Below, piece after piece: positions 33,372-41,778 of a stretch of DNA of 64,000 nucleotides. The notes under the pieces were generated by a model. It ran no database searches and had not been told where the DNA came from. It worked only from the letters and a program-made list of their open reading frames with translations. The DNA is from SIG307 sp964609025 (GTDB lineage Bacteria; Bacillota; Clostridia; Lachnospirales; Lachnospiraceae). The translations under genes and the position numbers were made by a program. The first letter of the stretch is position 1. Each line of letters begins with the position of its first letter. The stretch is taken from NCBI GenBank assembly GCA_964609025.1, contig CAZSQM010000007.1:45089-109088 (forward strand), given 5' to 3'.

Positions 33372-34718
33372 TTAATACATCTTAATGGTTTCGTCCAGCA
33401 ATACGCCGAAGTAAGCCTTCTGCGGATTCAAATCGGCATCAAAGAGTACCGGATAGCTTGTTTCCGAAATCTTTGCCGTTACCTCGCCGGTTTCCTCATC
33501 CGTCGTTTCCTCCGGTTTATTTAACCAGGAGCCTTCATTCGTCAGACCGTATATGGTAACATTCGCAATATCATAAGTACCGGCGTCCTCCATGCGGATA
33601 AACCAGCTAAAGATGTTCTTATAACGCTTTGCCGCCACCTCAAGAAGTTCCTCCTCGGTGCGCTCCAAATCGTCTGTGGTAGTCGCAGACGTATCAATAT
33701 CCATCTGGGAAACATGAACCTCTACACCAAGCCCGCAGGCCGCTTTAAACACATCGTCCAGTGCGAGCGTATTCGGCGACTGATAATTCCAGTGTCCCTG
33801 TACGGCAAAGCCGTCTACGAGGTTCTTTTCCTTTAACATCTTTACAAGCTCCGTAGCCGGATAGCGGATTGCCGTGTCATAGAAGTTCAATTCACTGTAA
33901 AACAGCTTCTGTCCCGCAGCGGCGTACTCCCTCGCAAACTCGAACGCCTTTACTATGTAATCCTCGCCCATCGTCTGATACCAGTTAGAAGATGCGGTAC
34001 GGTACTTTAACGCATGCCCCTCGGTGGACGCAATCGCCTCCTCCAGCACATCCCAGCACACAATAACGCCCGGATAGTTGGTATTGCAATGCTCCATTAC
34101 ATCCTTTATATAGTTTTCCATACGCGCAGCCATCACCTCTGCCGACGCAAGCGGAATCGTCACCTCTGTTTCCTCGGAATCGGTTTCCGGCGGTTCGGAA
34201 AAGTCCGGCGTAAAGAACCATGCCGGCGTTTCATGGGTAATCAGTGCAGAACCTCGCACCGTCATGCCGTTATCCTTTGCAAACTGTAAAATCACATCCA
34301 CACCCGAAAAATCAAGCACTGCCTTATTTAAATTGCCGCTTGCCAGCGTTGCCTCACGGTCTAATATATACTCAGGAGTTAATTCATCGATACAGCTTAT
34401 ACTGTTAAACTGCGCTTTGATTAACGCCTGCTTTTTTTCGTCCTTTACATCGTCTTGCGTTACCGCAATACCAAATTCAAAATAGTCCTGATACGTCTCG
34501 TACAGGCTCGGAAGCTCCCCCGTTTCCTCATACTGTTCAATAAAATTCTTCCTGTTCGGGTCGTTTGGAATCGGAGTCGGAGTCGGGGATGGCGTCGGTG
34601 TCACTGTTGCCTTTGGCGTAATTGACGGTACCGGACCGATTTCTACCGTGTCCGCACAGCCACCAAGCAGCAGTGTCGCTGCGGCAGCAAGTATACCAAC
34701 CATTGTCTTTCTTTTCAT
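33372..34718 (-). CDS. GH10-like lipoprotein with substituted nucleophile (probable pseudoenzyme)
   Basis: A 448-residue lipoprotein: signal peptide with lipobox LLGGC (C21), then a T-P-S repeat linker (35-55), then a GH10-like barrel. Comparison with the neighbouring GH10: acid/base E227 is kept (CWDVLEEAI, with the preceding invariant Asn replaced by E226), but the nucleophile motif SEMD is S-Q-M-D (Q338). The WHNQ motif is reduced to T-H-E (161-163) and the N-x-M-K motif to IDELTPE. Hydrolysis by the usual retaining mechanism is therefore unlikely. A xylan-binding role at the surface is my inference. It sits between the binding-protein gene and the active xylanase. Confidence 0.85.
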   Translation of the reverse strand: MKRKTMVGILAAAATLLLGGCADTVEIGPVPSITPKATVTPTPSPTPTPIPNDPNRKNFIEQYEETGELPSLYETYQDYFEFGIAVTQDDVKDEKKQALIKAQFNSISCIDELTPEYILDREATLASGNLNKAVLDFSGVDVILQFAKDNGMTVRGSALITHETPAWFFTPDFSEPPETDSEETEVTIPLASAEVMAARMENYIKDVMEHCNTNYPGVIVCWDVLEEAIASTEGHALKYRTASSNWYQTMGEDYIVKAFEFAREYAAAGQKLFYSELNFYDTAIRYPATELVKMLKEKNLVDGFAVQGHWNYQSPNTLALDDVFKAACGLGVEVHVSQMDIDTSATTTDDLERTEEELLEVAAKRYKNIFSWFIRMEDAGTYDIANVTIYGLTNEGSWLNKPEETTDEETGEVTAKISETSYPVLFDADLNPQKAYFGVLLDETIKMY

Positions 34719-34763
34719 CTGTAACTCTCCTTTCGATACATCCGTTTTCTCGAAAAGTTCACA

Positions 34764-34787
34764 TAAGGGGCGGTTGCCCGCCCCTTA
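34764..34787. repeat. stem-loop after the binding-protein gene
   Basis: TAAGGGGCGG-TTGC-CCGCCCCTTA between the solute-binding protein gene and the GH10-like gene. There is no T run, so it more likely protects the 3' end of the upstream message or reduces read-through, as seen after many binding-protein genes, than terminates fully. Confidence 0.6.
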
Positions 34788-34821
34788 CAGAACCTATGCT
34801 TATTTTCAATAAGCTATGATA

Positions 34822-36243
34822 TTACTTGTTTGCCTCTGCGATAGCAGCGTCCCAAGTACCCTTGATTTCCTCGATCTTCTCAGCCGGAGTCTGGGAAGCG
34901 AACGGATAGCTGTAAGCGATGTTACCATAGCTTAAGCCGTAAACAAGCGGTAAGTGCTCGAAGTTACCTACGCCCTCAGAGAAGAAGATTTCAAGAGTTT
35001 CATCAACTGCTCTCTCATCACGGAATCTGGTGTAGTAAGTATCCTTCCAGTCACCCTCTTCTTCGTAGCCCGGAGTCGGGTTCGTCCAAAGGTTGTAAGC
35101 GAAAGCGATCTTGGAAGCGGTTTCTGCGTCGTAGCAGCTCGGGATAACTACGATGTTCTCGTTGAAGATGGTGTGATAGGAATCAGCGCCGTCCGGCTTC
35201 GGAACACAAACGAAACCGAAATCATCTTCCATATCCTTCCAGTTCTGACCAGCCATGTAGGTTTCATTGAACTGCATAGCGAACCAGCCATCGGAGAATG
35301 CTGCCTTGTACCAATCCCACTGGGAATCAGCCGGCTGCGGCATCTCGTATCCTGCATCGCCAAGCTCCTTAGCGAAGTTCAGTGCATCGAGAACTTCCTG
35401 AGAACCGGAGTTGTTTACGAACTTACCGTCTACAACAGTAACAAGCTCGGTGCCCTTGGAAGCGATAAGTCCCTTACAGATATCCGGACCGAAGTTACCC
35501 ATTGCGTAGGTATCGATTACACCGTCGGCGTTGGTATCGCGGGTCAGCTGACCACAGATTTCCTTGAACTTGGACCAGGTCCACTCGCCGCTTGCCTGTA
35601 AGTCATACGGGAGATCCGGATCAAGACCAGCTTCCTCAAAGAGACGCTTGTTCCAGAATACACCAAGTCTTGCCTCGGTCTTACCGGAAGACATACCGTA
35701 GATAGAATCACCAACGGTCATCTGCGCAAGTACACCCTGATTCCACTTATCCTCAGTGAAGTCAAACTCCTCTAAGGTAGCCAGGTCGTAGAACAGGCCG
35801 TTGCTCATCGGCTTTGCAACGAAGCTGGAGTCAAGTACAAATACCTGAGCTGCCGGATCGTTTGCAAGAATAGAGTTCGTACAGGTATCGGTCATCTCGC
35901 CCCAACCAGCGATTCCCTTCTGCTGCATCTTGAAGTTGTACTTCTCCATGATGCTCTGACGGTAAGCCAGGGTAGCTTCTTCCTGAGCGTTCTGCGGAGC
36001 AGCCGGCTCTTCCGGAGACCAGTGGTCACCAATGATGATTTCCATACCGCCAAGATCTCTAGCCGGTACTTCTGTCGGTGCCGGAGTAGCGGTAGCGTCC
36101 GGGGTGGACGGTGCCTGAGTAGCAGTAGCATCCGGTGCCTTCGTCGGATCTGCACCGGTGTTCGTGTCGCCGCCGCAAGCTGCTAAGCTGCCAAGAACTG
36201 TTGTTGCAGCAAGGAAAGCTGCAGCATACTTTTTAATTCTCAT
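34822..36243 (-). CDS. ABC sugar-binding lipoprotein
   Basis: A 473-residue extracellular solute-binding protein (family 1). The signal peptide ends at lipobox LAAC (about C23), followed by a D/A/T/P-rich linker (about 25-60). The body has WNQGVLAQMTVGDSIYGM, LGVFWNKRLFEEAGLDP, SGEWTWSKFKEICGQLTRDTNADGVIDTYAMGNFG, the typical hinge region of oligosaccharide-binding proteins. It follows two permease genes after 379 bases that include tandem repeats. An oligosaccharide ligand is inferred; xylo-oligosaccharides fit the context. Confidence 0.88.
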   Translation of the reverse strand: MRIKKYAAAFLAATTVLGSLAACGGDTNTGADPTKAPDATATQAPSTPDATATPAPTEVPARDLGGMEIIIGDHWSPEEPAAPQNAQEEATLAYRQSIMEKYNFKMQQKGIAGWGEMTDTCTNSILANDPAAQVFVLDSSFVAKPMSNGLFYDLATLEEFDFTEDKWNQGVLAQMTVGDSIYGMSSGKTEARLGVFWNKRLFEEAGLDPDLPYDLQASGEWTWSKFKEICGQLTRDTNADGVIDTYAMGNFGPDICKGLIASKGTELVTVVDGKFVNNSGSQEVLDALNFAKELGDAGYEMPQPADSQWDWYKAAFSDGWFAMQFNETYMAGQNWKDMEDDFGFVCVPKPDGADSYHTIFNENIVVIPSCYDAETASKIAFAYNLWTNPTPGYEEEGDWKDTYYTRFRDERAVDETLEIFFSEGVGNFEHLPLVYGLSYGNIAYSYPFASQTPAEKIEEIKGTWDAAIAEANK

Positions 36244-36362
36244 ACCAAAATTCCTCCTTTTTTAGTTTGGGTTTGGCGTCCCATTCGACTTTTGTCGACT
36301 CCTCTTTTATAGTGAACGCTTACGCGTTACTATCATAACTGTATCCCATCGTTCTATGTTCC

Positions 36363-36392
36363 GGCAAGGGGAGAACGCATACTCCCCCTGCC
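36363..36392. repeat. intergenic stem-loop
   Basis: GGCAAGGGGAG - loop - TCCCCCTGCC upstream of the binding-protein gene. A second small hairpin with AACGC/GCGTT lies at about 36313-36335 and CGAC/GTCG at 36288-36299. Confidence 0.5.
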
Positions 36393-36401
36393 CTCATGGA
36401 C

Positions 36402-36571
36402 ATTATATCATGAACTTCGTCCATAATCTTTCACTGCGCTCGGATTTCGCAAGCAAGCTTGCAAATCCTCACTTCGTTTGTATTATATCATGAACTTCGT
36501 TCATGATCTTTCACTGCGCTCGGATTTTGCAAGCAAGCTTGCAAATCCTCACTTCGTTTGTATTATATCAT
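36402..36571. repeat. 80-base tandem repeat with internal hairpins
   Basis: ATTATATCA occurs at 36402, 36482 and 36562, exactly 80 bases apart. Units 1 and 2 (36402-36481, 36482-36561) differ at only a few positions and a third unit is truncated. Each unit holds the palindromic ATCATGAAC-TTC-GTTCATGAT type stem and the GCAAGCAAGCTTGC stem. It lies between the permease genes and the next binding-protein gene; no gene is present. Confidence 0.88.
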
Positions 36572-36622
36572 ATTTTATCACAAAATGCTAGATATTTCTA
36601 CCCTTTCTTGAAAACTTCTCGA

Positions 36623-37621
36623 TTACATCTTAATACCCGTCTGGCTCAGGCTCTCTACAAAGCCTTTCTGCGCAAACAAATACAGGATGAGTAACGGCGC
36701 AAGCGCCATCAAAATACCGGTAGAAATCGTCTGCTGTAAAAACGCCTCGCTGGCAAGAGTACCCCAGCCCATCTGCTCCGAATACTTATCCAGACGTCCC
36801 GCAATGGAATTGAGTCCCTTGGTCAGAACCTGCATATTTCCGAGGAACATCTTCGTATAGAAGGAGTCCGTCCACTGCCATACAAATGCAAACAGGAAGC
36901 AGGACGTAATCATTGCTTTTGCGTCCGGAAGCATAATGCGGAGGAAGGTCTGGAAGTTGCCGCAGCCATCCACATAAGCCGCCTCCTCCAGTTCCTTCGG
37001 GATACCGCGGAAATACTGGCGAAGCATGTAAATGTACAAACCGCTCTTTAAGCCCATACAGGTTGCGCACATCATCAGGTACGGCAGCATGGACGACTGA
37101 AGATTGAGCGTCTTACCGGTAATTAACTGAAAGATACCGAATACGTCAAAGTAACGGAAGTTTAAGTACAAGGAACTCATAATCGTCTGCGGCGGCACAA
37201 TAATTACGAGGATTACACAGCCGAACCAGAAATTTTTCAGCGGGAACTTAAACCTCGCAAAACCGTAGCCTACCAGCGTACAGGCAACGACCTGAAGGAC
37301 GCTGACCAAAAGGGATACCCATAAAGAGTTCCACATACACTTCCAGTAATCAATGAGCTGGTCGACCAGCCGGTAATTTCCGAACGTAAAGTGACGCGGC
37401 AGGGAAATAACCGTTGCGTCGTACAAATCGTCCTGCGTCATAAAGCTGACCGAAAGCTTATTCACGAGCGGCTGCAGAATCAAAAAGCACAAGCCGAACA
37501 GCAGCAAGGCTCTGATAACGCGGTAGGCGTACTTCCAAATGGTTTTCTTCAAAAGGTAGCCGTGCGTCTTTTTATTCCGCTCCCAGAAATCTTTTCTTTT
37601 TACTGTCGTCGTCTTACTCAT
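36623..37621 (-). CDS. ABC sugar permease, MalG-like
   Basis: A 332-residue inner-membrane permease with six predicted helices and the EAA loop GIPKELEEAAYVDGCGNFQTFLRIMLPDAKAM, which docks the transport ATPase. It ends LAQKGFVESLSQTGIKM-like, a typical MalG end. The ATG at 37619-37621 overlaps the end of the MalF-like gene by eight bases. No ATPase gene is nearby. Confidence 0.9.
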   Translation of the reverse strand: MSKTTTVKRKDFWERNKKTHGYLLKKTIWKYAYRVIRALLLFGLCFLILQPLVNKLSVSFMTQDDLYDATVISLPRHFTFGNYRLVDQLIDYWKCMWNSLWVSLLVSVLQVVACTLVGYGFARFKFPLKNFWFGCVILVIIVPPQTIMSSLYLNFRYFDVFGIFQLITGKTLNLQSSMLPYLMMCATCMGLKSGLYIYMLRQYFRGIPKELEEAAYVDGCGNFQTFLRIMLPDAKAMITSCFLFAFVWQWTDSFYTKMFLGNMQVLTKGLNSIAGRLDKYSEQMGWGTLASEAFLQQTISTGILMALAPLLILYLFAQKGFVESLSQTGIKM

Positions 37622-38543
37622 AATAGTACACCTTCTTTGAAATGATAGCAGCCAGAACACCTAAAATGACAACGACAATCGCAAAGTAACTCCATGCCAT
37701 TGCGGAACCCAGACCGTAATCCATTCCCGGGTTTATCTTTTCGGTGATTAGTTCCATGACTTCGTTATCTGTTCGCATAAAGAAGTCGACTACTGAGTAA
37801 ACTAAATTTACAAGTATCATGGAGCTTACCATCGGGAAGGTAATCTTCCAGAAGCTCTCCCATGCGGTACAGCCCTCAATCTTTGCCGCCTCATACATAC
37901 TCGGCGACACCGCCTGCAATCCGGACAGGAAAATAATAATCTGGATACCGGAAGCAAGCGCCACATCATACACCGCGTCGATAATCGTAAACACGGGGTC
38001 GAGTACCCTGCCTCCAAGACCGGTGGATCGCAATATCTCCTCCAAAGTTGCGGTAATGCTTGAACCGGAACCGGACTGCTCAATCGCCTCTTTCATACCC
38101 GACATTAGGACGTTGTCTGTTTCCAGTCCCATCAGGATACCGGAGGAAAGAATGACCGGCAGGAAGAAAATCGCACGTACAAAACCTCTTCCCTTAAAGT
38201 TCTGATTTAACAGCAACGCGATGAAGAAACTGAACACCAGCACCGCCGGAACCTGAACTGCCATCTCTCCCAGCGTATCGATTAACAGGTTCTTATAGTC
38301 CGGATCAAAGAAAAATGCTTTGTAATAGTTTGTTTCCTTCCAGACCGTAATAAATTTCATGTCAAACGGACTTTCGCCCTTCGGCACGTTTGCGAGGATA
38401 TTAACCCGGCAAAGACTCATATAAAAGGATTCAAACATCGGCTTTAATAAGAACGCTATAAACCCGATAATAAAAGGACTGATAAACAAATAGCCCGTAA
38501 TCGCATTACGTCTGCGTAAATTTCTTGGTTTCTTCGCTTTCAC
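37614..38543 (-). CDS. ABC sugar permease, MalF-like
   Basis: A 309-residue permease with helices beginning GYLFISPFIIGFIAFLL and the EAA loop VSPSMYEAAKIEGCTAWESFWKITFPMVSSM. It has an enlarged extracytoplasmic loop (about 145-185) between helices. GTG start directly abuts the DUF5696 stop (TAAGTG), with AAAGGAG ten bases upstream, so it is translationally linked to that gene. It partners with the next permease. Confidence 0.9.
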   Translation of the reverse strand: MKAKKPRNLRRRNAITGYLFISPFIIGFIAFLLKPMFESFYMSLCRVNILANVPKGESPFDMKFITVWKETNYYKAFFFDPDYKNLLIDTLGEMAVQVPAVLVFSFFIALLLNQNFKGRGFVRAIFFLPVILSSGILMGLETDNVLMSGMKEAIEQSGSGSSITATLEEILRSTGLGGRVLDPVFTIIDAVYDVALASGIQIIIFLSGLQAVSPSMYEAAKIEGCTAWESFWKITFPMVSSMILVNLVYSVVDFFMRTDNEVMELITEKINPGMDYGLGSAMAWSYFAIVVVILGVLAAIISKKVYYYE

Positions 38544-41084
38544 TTAATTCCCGCTCCTTTCTACCAGATAGTCCTTCGCCGGAACCGTTAACGTACCGTC
38601 CGTATAGGCTTTTGTATTGTAATTTACATAAACCACCGTTCCGTTCTCGTAGGTCGTGGCAGTCACACCCTCGGCAAGTACATCATGGTCGGTAATGTAC
38701 TGGTTGTTAAGCCCTGCCATCTCTTCCTTGTAACGGAGATAGTAGTCCTTTGCCCATTCCTTCCACTGCTCGTAGTCGGCACCGAAGTAATCCATGTACT
38801 CCGTGTTCTGCAGCGTATCTCCGGACGCCTTCATAAAGGCGAAAGAAAGTCCGGCACCGGTTTCGGCACACTTTAACACGGAATCAAGGGCGTTGCCGGA
38901 AAGGTTGATAGCGTCGCCGGTGTAATTAACCAGACCGTGCAGCGCAATCTCATAAAACGGAACCGTGTAGTCCAGAATGAGATAATCCTTTCCTTCCAGG
39001 TCGACATTGGTAATAATATCGGCATACGGAAGCGCATATTCGTTTCCGGCAGAAATCATAACATTCGTGCCGGATGCCTTAATCTTTGCCAACGCCTCCA
39101 TCTGCATCTTCATCGACTCTTCACGGGTTACGGTCCGCTTCGGGTTGTAATCCGCACTGAGCAGATAACCGATATCCTCAAAGCCGACGCCTGCCTCATA
39201 CTTTGCGGCGGTTTCCGCAAGGCTTTGCATCACTTCGATGCATACACTCGGGCGAAGCAGATGATAGGTTGCCGCCCGCTTTACACTCATATCGGCGAAC
39301 CAGATGGTAGAGTACGCCGGGAGCTCCGTAATCTCACGGCTGATGTACTTTGCCGAATCCCTGGAGCGGAGGAAACCGTCGAAAATATTGCTGTCATAAG
39401 CATTTTCCGCATAACCGCTCAGGTAAATATTAATGCCGTTGCTGTTTGCGTAATCCATCAGCGCGGTAAGCGCCTTCTTGCCGCCCATGCCGCTTGTCAG
39501 GTCAATGTCTTTTGCAAGCGAGTGTGTTACACCGCCGTTCATCCAACCGGTATAGCGTACCGACAGATTCTCATAGCCGTCCGCCGTCATTTCCTCCAAC
39601 ATTTCCTTTGCCTCGGCAAAAGAAGTGAGAACGTCCGGACGCTTTACCGGGAAGCCCATAATCTGCTTGATACGGTCAATCGCGCCTAAAAACTCGACCG
39701 CAACCGGCAGCTCCGTTTCCGCAACCTTCTTAAGCTCCGGATACTTTTTCTGCAGATAATCGCGATAAATCTCCGCCATATCTACATAGTCGGTGCCCTC
39801 AAAGAAGGTATAGCTCTGTACGATACTTCCCTCCGGAACATTTTTCTCAAAGGCCATAATCGTACGGTCGGACTTTGCGGAAATATCCATCGTATCGCCG
39901 TGGATAATCTCATAGCTTGCATAGGCGTAATTGTAGCTGTGACGTCTTCCGCTGACATCTGCCCGGATTGTGGCAATCGTGCTGTATTCCTCCAAAATGG
40001 ATACGAAGGAGCTGTCGCCGTTTGCAATGCCGTACACCGGAACTGCCACACGGGTTTCATCTACCACCACGTCACGCTTCTGGTCGTAATCCCAGCCGTA
40101 GACATCTGCGTAGTAGGCAGACTGCTCGGATTTTCCGTTGTTGAAGTTAATCACTGCGCCGGAGCCCTCCGGAACAAACAGATAACCGGTGTCCGCCGTG
40201 CTGCCCGCACCGAAATACGGAAGCAGGGAAATCTTTGTAAGCGGATACTCATCCTTGTAGGCAATCTCCTCATTCGGAATCTCTACCACAAGACGGTTGC
40301 CGTCCAGACGGTAAACCACCGTTATGTTAATGATGGCCTTCCCGTCATCGGAGGTAACGTCATACCGCTCCTTATCCAGCAGATAATCCTCCTCTGTATA
40401 CCCTACGGAAGCAAAAATCTCCTCCATCTGGCGCATCAGGTACTCCTTCGTACCCTCACGGACTACATAAACGCGCTCGTTTGCAAGGTCGGGATACGTT
40501 TCAAGCAGCTCGCTCTTATTCTCCGTCGCAAGCAGATTGTTGATGTCGTAACGCTTGTAGTAATTATCAATCTTCTTCTGCTGGGAACGGTCCATCTTCT
40601 CGTAGAACTCCATCATACGGGATTCCGGAACTGCCGGCGGTACATAAAAGGTCTTTGCCACCTTACCGATTGTATACAAAACTCTGATTTCGTCCGCAGA
40701 AGCTTCTACTTCGTAGATGCCCTTGGAAATACTGAATTCATAGTTATTCAGTACGGTATTTACGCCGTTCTTCGTATTGTACTCGACAAGCAGCGTAGAC
40801 TGTAAATTCTTCTTGCTGGCGGAATCTGCCAGCGGGTCCGTAGAGCCGTTCGTCGGATTGGAATACCATACCTTACCGGTGGACTTCTGCGTCAGCGTAA
40901 AATATGTGGTTGCAGGATTAAACTGCAGTTTCAAATCATCATTTTCCAGTATATATTCCTTACCTGCGTGTAACTCTGCGTCGTAGGAACGGATTGTAAT
41001 TTCCTTTTTTTCTTCTTCCTTACTGCAACCGCAAAGGACACCCGCCAAAAGAAGGAATACTAACCATTTACCAATTCGTTTCAC
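38544..41084 (-). CDS. DUF5696 lipoprotein
   Basis: An 846-residue secreted lipoprotein: signal peptide with lipobox LAGVLCGC. The N-terminal half is beta-rich (ENDDLKLQFNPATTYFTLTQKSTGKVWYSN). The second half has barrel-like features, such as VEFLGAIDRIKQIMGFPVKRPDVLTSFAEAKEMLEEM and later VGFEDIGYLLSADYNP and GTNVMISAGNEYALPYAD, similar in layout to glycoside-hydrolase-like TIM barrels. I recognise the family as DUF5696, which is often beside sugar ABC transporters. Enzymatic activity is not established. It sits between the Yip1 and MalF-like genes. Confidence 0.75.
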   Translation of the reverse strand: MKRIGKWLVFLLLAGVLCGCSKEEEKKEITIRSYDAELHAGKEYILENDDLKLQFNPATTYFTLTQKSTGKVWYSNPTNGSTDPLADSASKKNLQSTLLVEYNTKNGVNTVLNNYEFSISKGIYEVEASADEIRVLYTIGKVAKTFYVPPAVPESRMMEFYEKMDRSQQKKIDNYYKRYDINNLLATENKSELLETYPDLANERVYVVREGTKEYLMRQMEEIFASVGYTEEDYLLDKERYDVTSDDGKAIINITVVYRLDGNRLVVEIPNEEIAYKDEYPLTKISLLPYFGAGSTADTGYLFVPEGSGAVINFNNGKSEQSAYYADVYGWDYDQKRDVVVDETRVAVPVYGIANGDSSFVSILEEYSTIATIRADVSGRRHSYNYAYASYEIIHGDTMDISAKSDRTIMAFEKNVPEGSIVQSYTFFEGTDYVDMAEIYRDYLQKKYPELKKVAETELPVAVEFLGAIDRIKQIMGFPVKRPDVLTSFAEAKEMLEEMTADGYENLSVRYTGWMNGGVTHSLAKDIDLTSGMGGKKALTALMDYANSNGINIYLSGYAENAYDSNIFDGFLRSRDSAKYISREITELPAYSTIWFADMSVKRAATYHLLRPSVCIEVMQSLAETAAKYEAGVGFEDIGYLLSADYNPKRTVTREESMKMQMEALAKIKASGTNVMISAGNEYALPYADIITNVDLEGKDYLILDYTVPFYEIALHGLVNYTGDAINLSGNALDSVLKCAETGAGLSFAFMKASGDTLQNTEYMDYFGADYEQWKEWAKDYYLRYKEEMAGLNNQYITDHDVLAEGVTATTYENGTVVYVNYNTKAYTDGTLTVPAKDYLVERSGN

Positions 41085-41103
41085 TTAATTTTCCTCCTTT
41101 CGG

Positions 41104-41778
41104 TTAATACAATCGGAACATGATTTCTTTGTAAATCGAAACAAAGTATGCAACACCGTCGCTGATTAAGCTGAAGAAGAGCATAATCAGGAACACGATA
41201 ATCATCATGCCCACAACGGAAAAGATAATCGCTAACACCGCTTTCCCCAGAGAGTAGTCATGAATCTGCATGACGGACACCAGTATCAGCAAACCGCTCC
41301 AAATCATTGCCAGATAGGCAAAGTAGGTAATGAATGCACCCTCCTCTACCGTTACAAAATTACTGAGGATGGTCACCAGGTTCGTAATCAGGATATACGG
41401 GGTAAGCGCATACGCCGTACCGATATAAACATCCGTGAAACGTCCTTTACCGTCAAACAGGGTGGTCAGACACCAGTTCGCCGCACAGTAAATAATCAAC
41501 GGCGCAAGAATACTAATAATCGCCTTCCAGATATTGACCTTCTCCCAAAGCACATTATTGAACATAAAGTTCGTAAAACGCATACTCCAGAGGTTGGTTA
41601 AGAACGTTAAAATCACCAGAATATGTGCAGCGCCCACGGAACCTCTCTTCTCATGGGTTAAATCCCAGAAGCCGTCAAACGGGTGCGTAATCACATACAA
41701 GGAATAGCGGAGTGATTTCAGTAAGTTCCGGACCGCCTGCTTATTTACCTTTTCGGCTAAGTTCAAGTTCAAGTTCAT
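41104..41778 (-). CDS. Yip1-domain membrane protein
   Basis: A 224-residue integral membrane protein with five to six hydrophobic segments and the Yip1 pattern: RYSLYVITHPFDGFWDLTHEKRG before the first helix, then AANWCLTTLFDGKGRFTDVYIGTAYALTPYI. The role in bacteria is unknown. Its first codons overlap the end of the NHL gene in another frame by 38 bases, and AAGGAGG precedes the ATG by 12 bases, so the two are coupled. Confidence 0.8.
   Translation of the reverse strand: MNLNLNLAEKVNKQAVRNLLKSLRYSLYVITHPFDGFWDLTHEKRGSVGAAHILVILTFLTNLWSMRFTNFMFNNVLWEKVNIWKAIISILAPLIIYCAANWCLTTLFDGKGRFTDVYIGTAYALTPYILITNLVTILSNFVTVEEGAFITYFAYLAMIWSGLLILVSVMQIHDYSLGKAVLAIIFSVVGMMIIVFLIMLFFSLISDGVAYFVSIYKEIMFRLY

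Noticed and set aside
39900..40805. 301-codon plus-strand frame opposite DUF5696
   Set aside because: The opposite frame has a lipobox, ribosome-binding site and operon context; this one has none.
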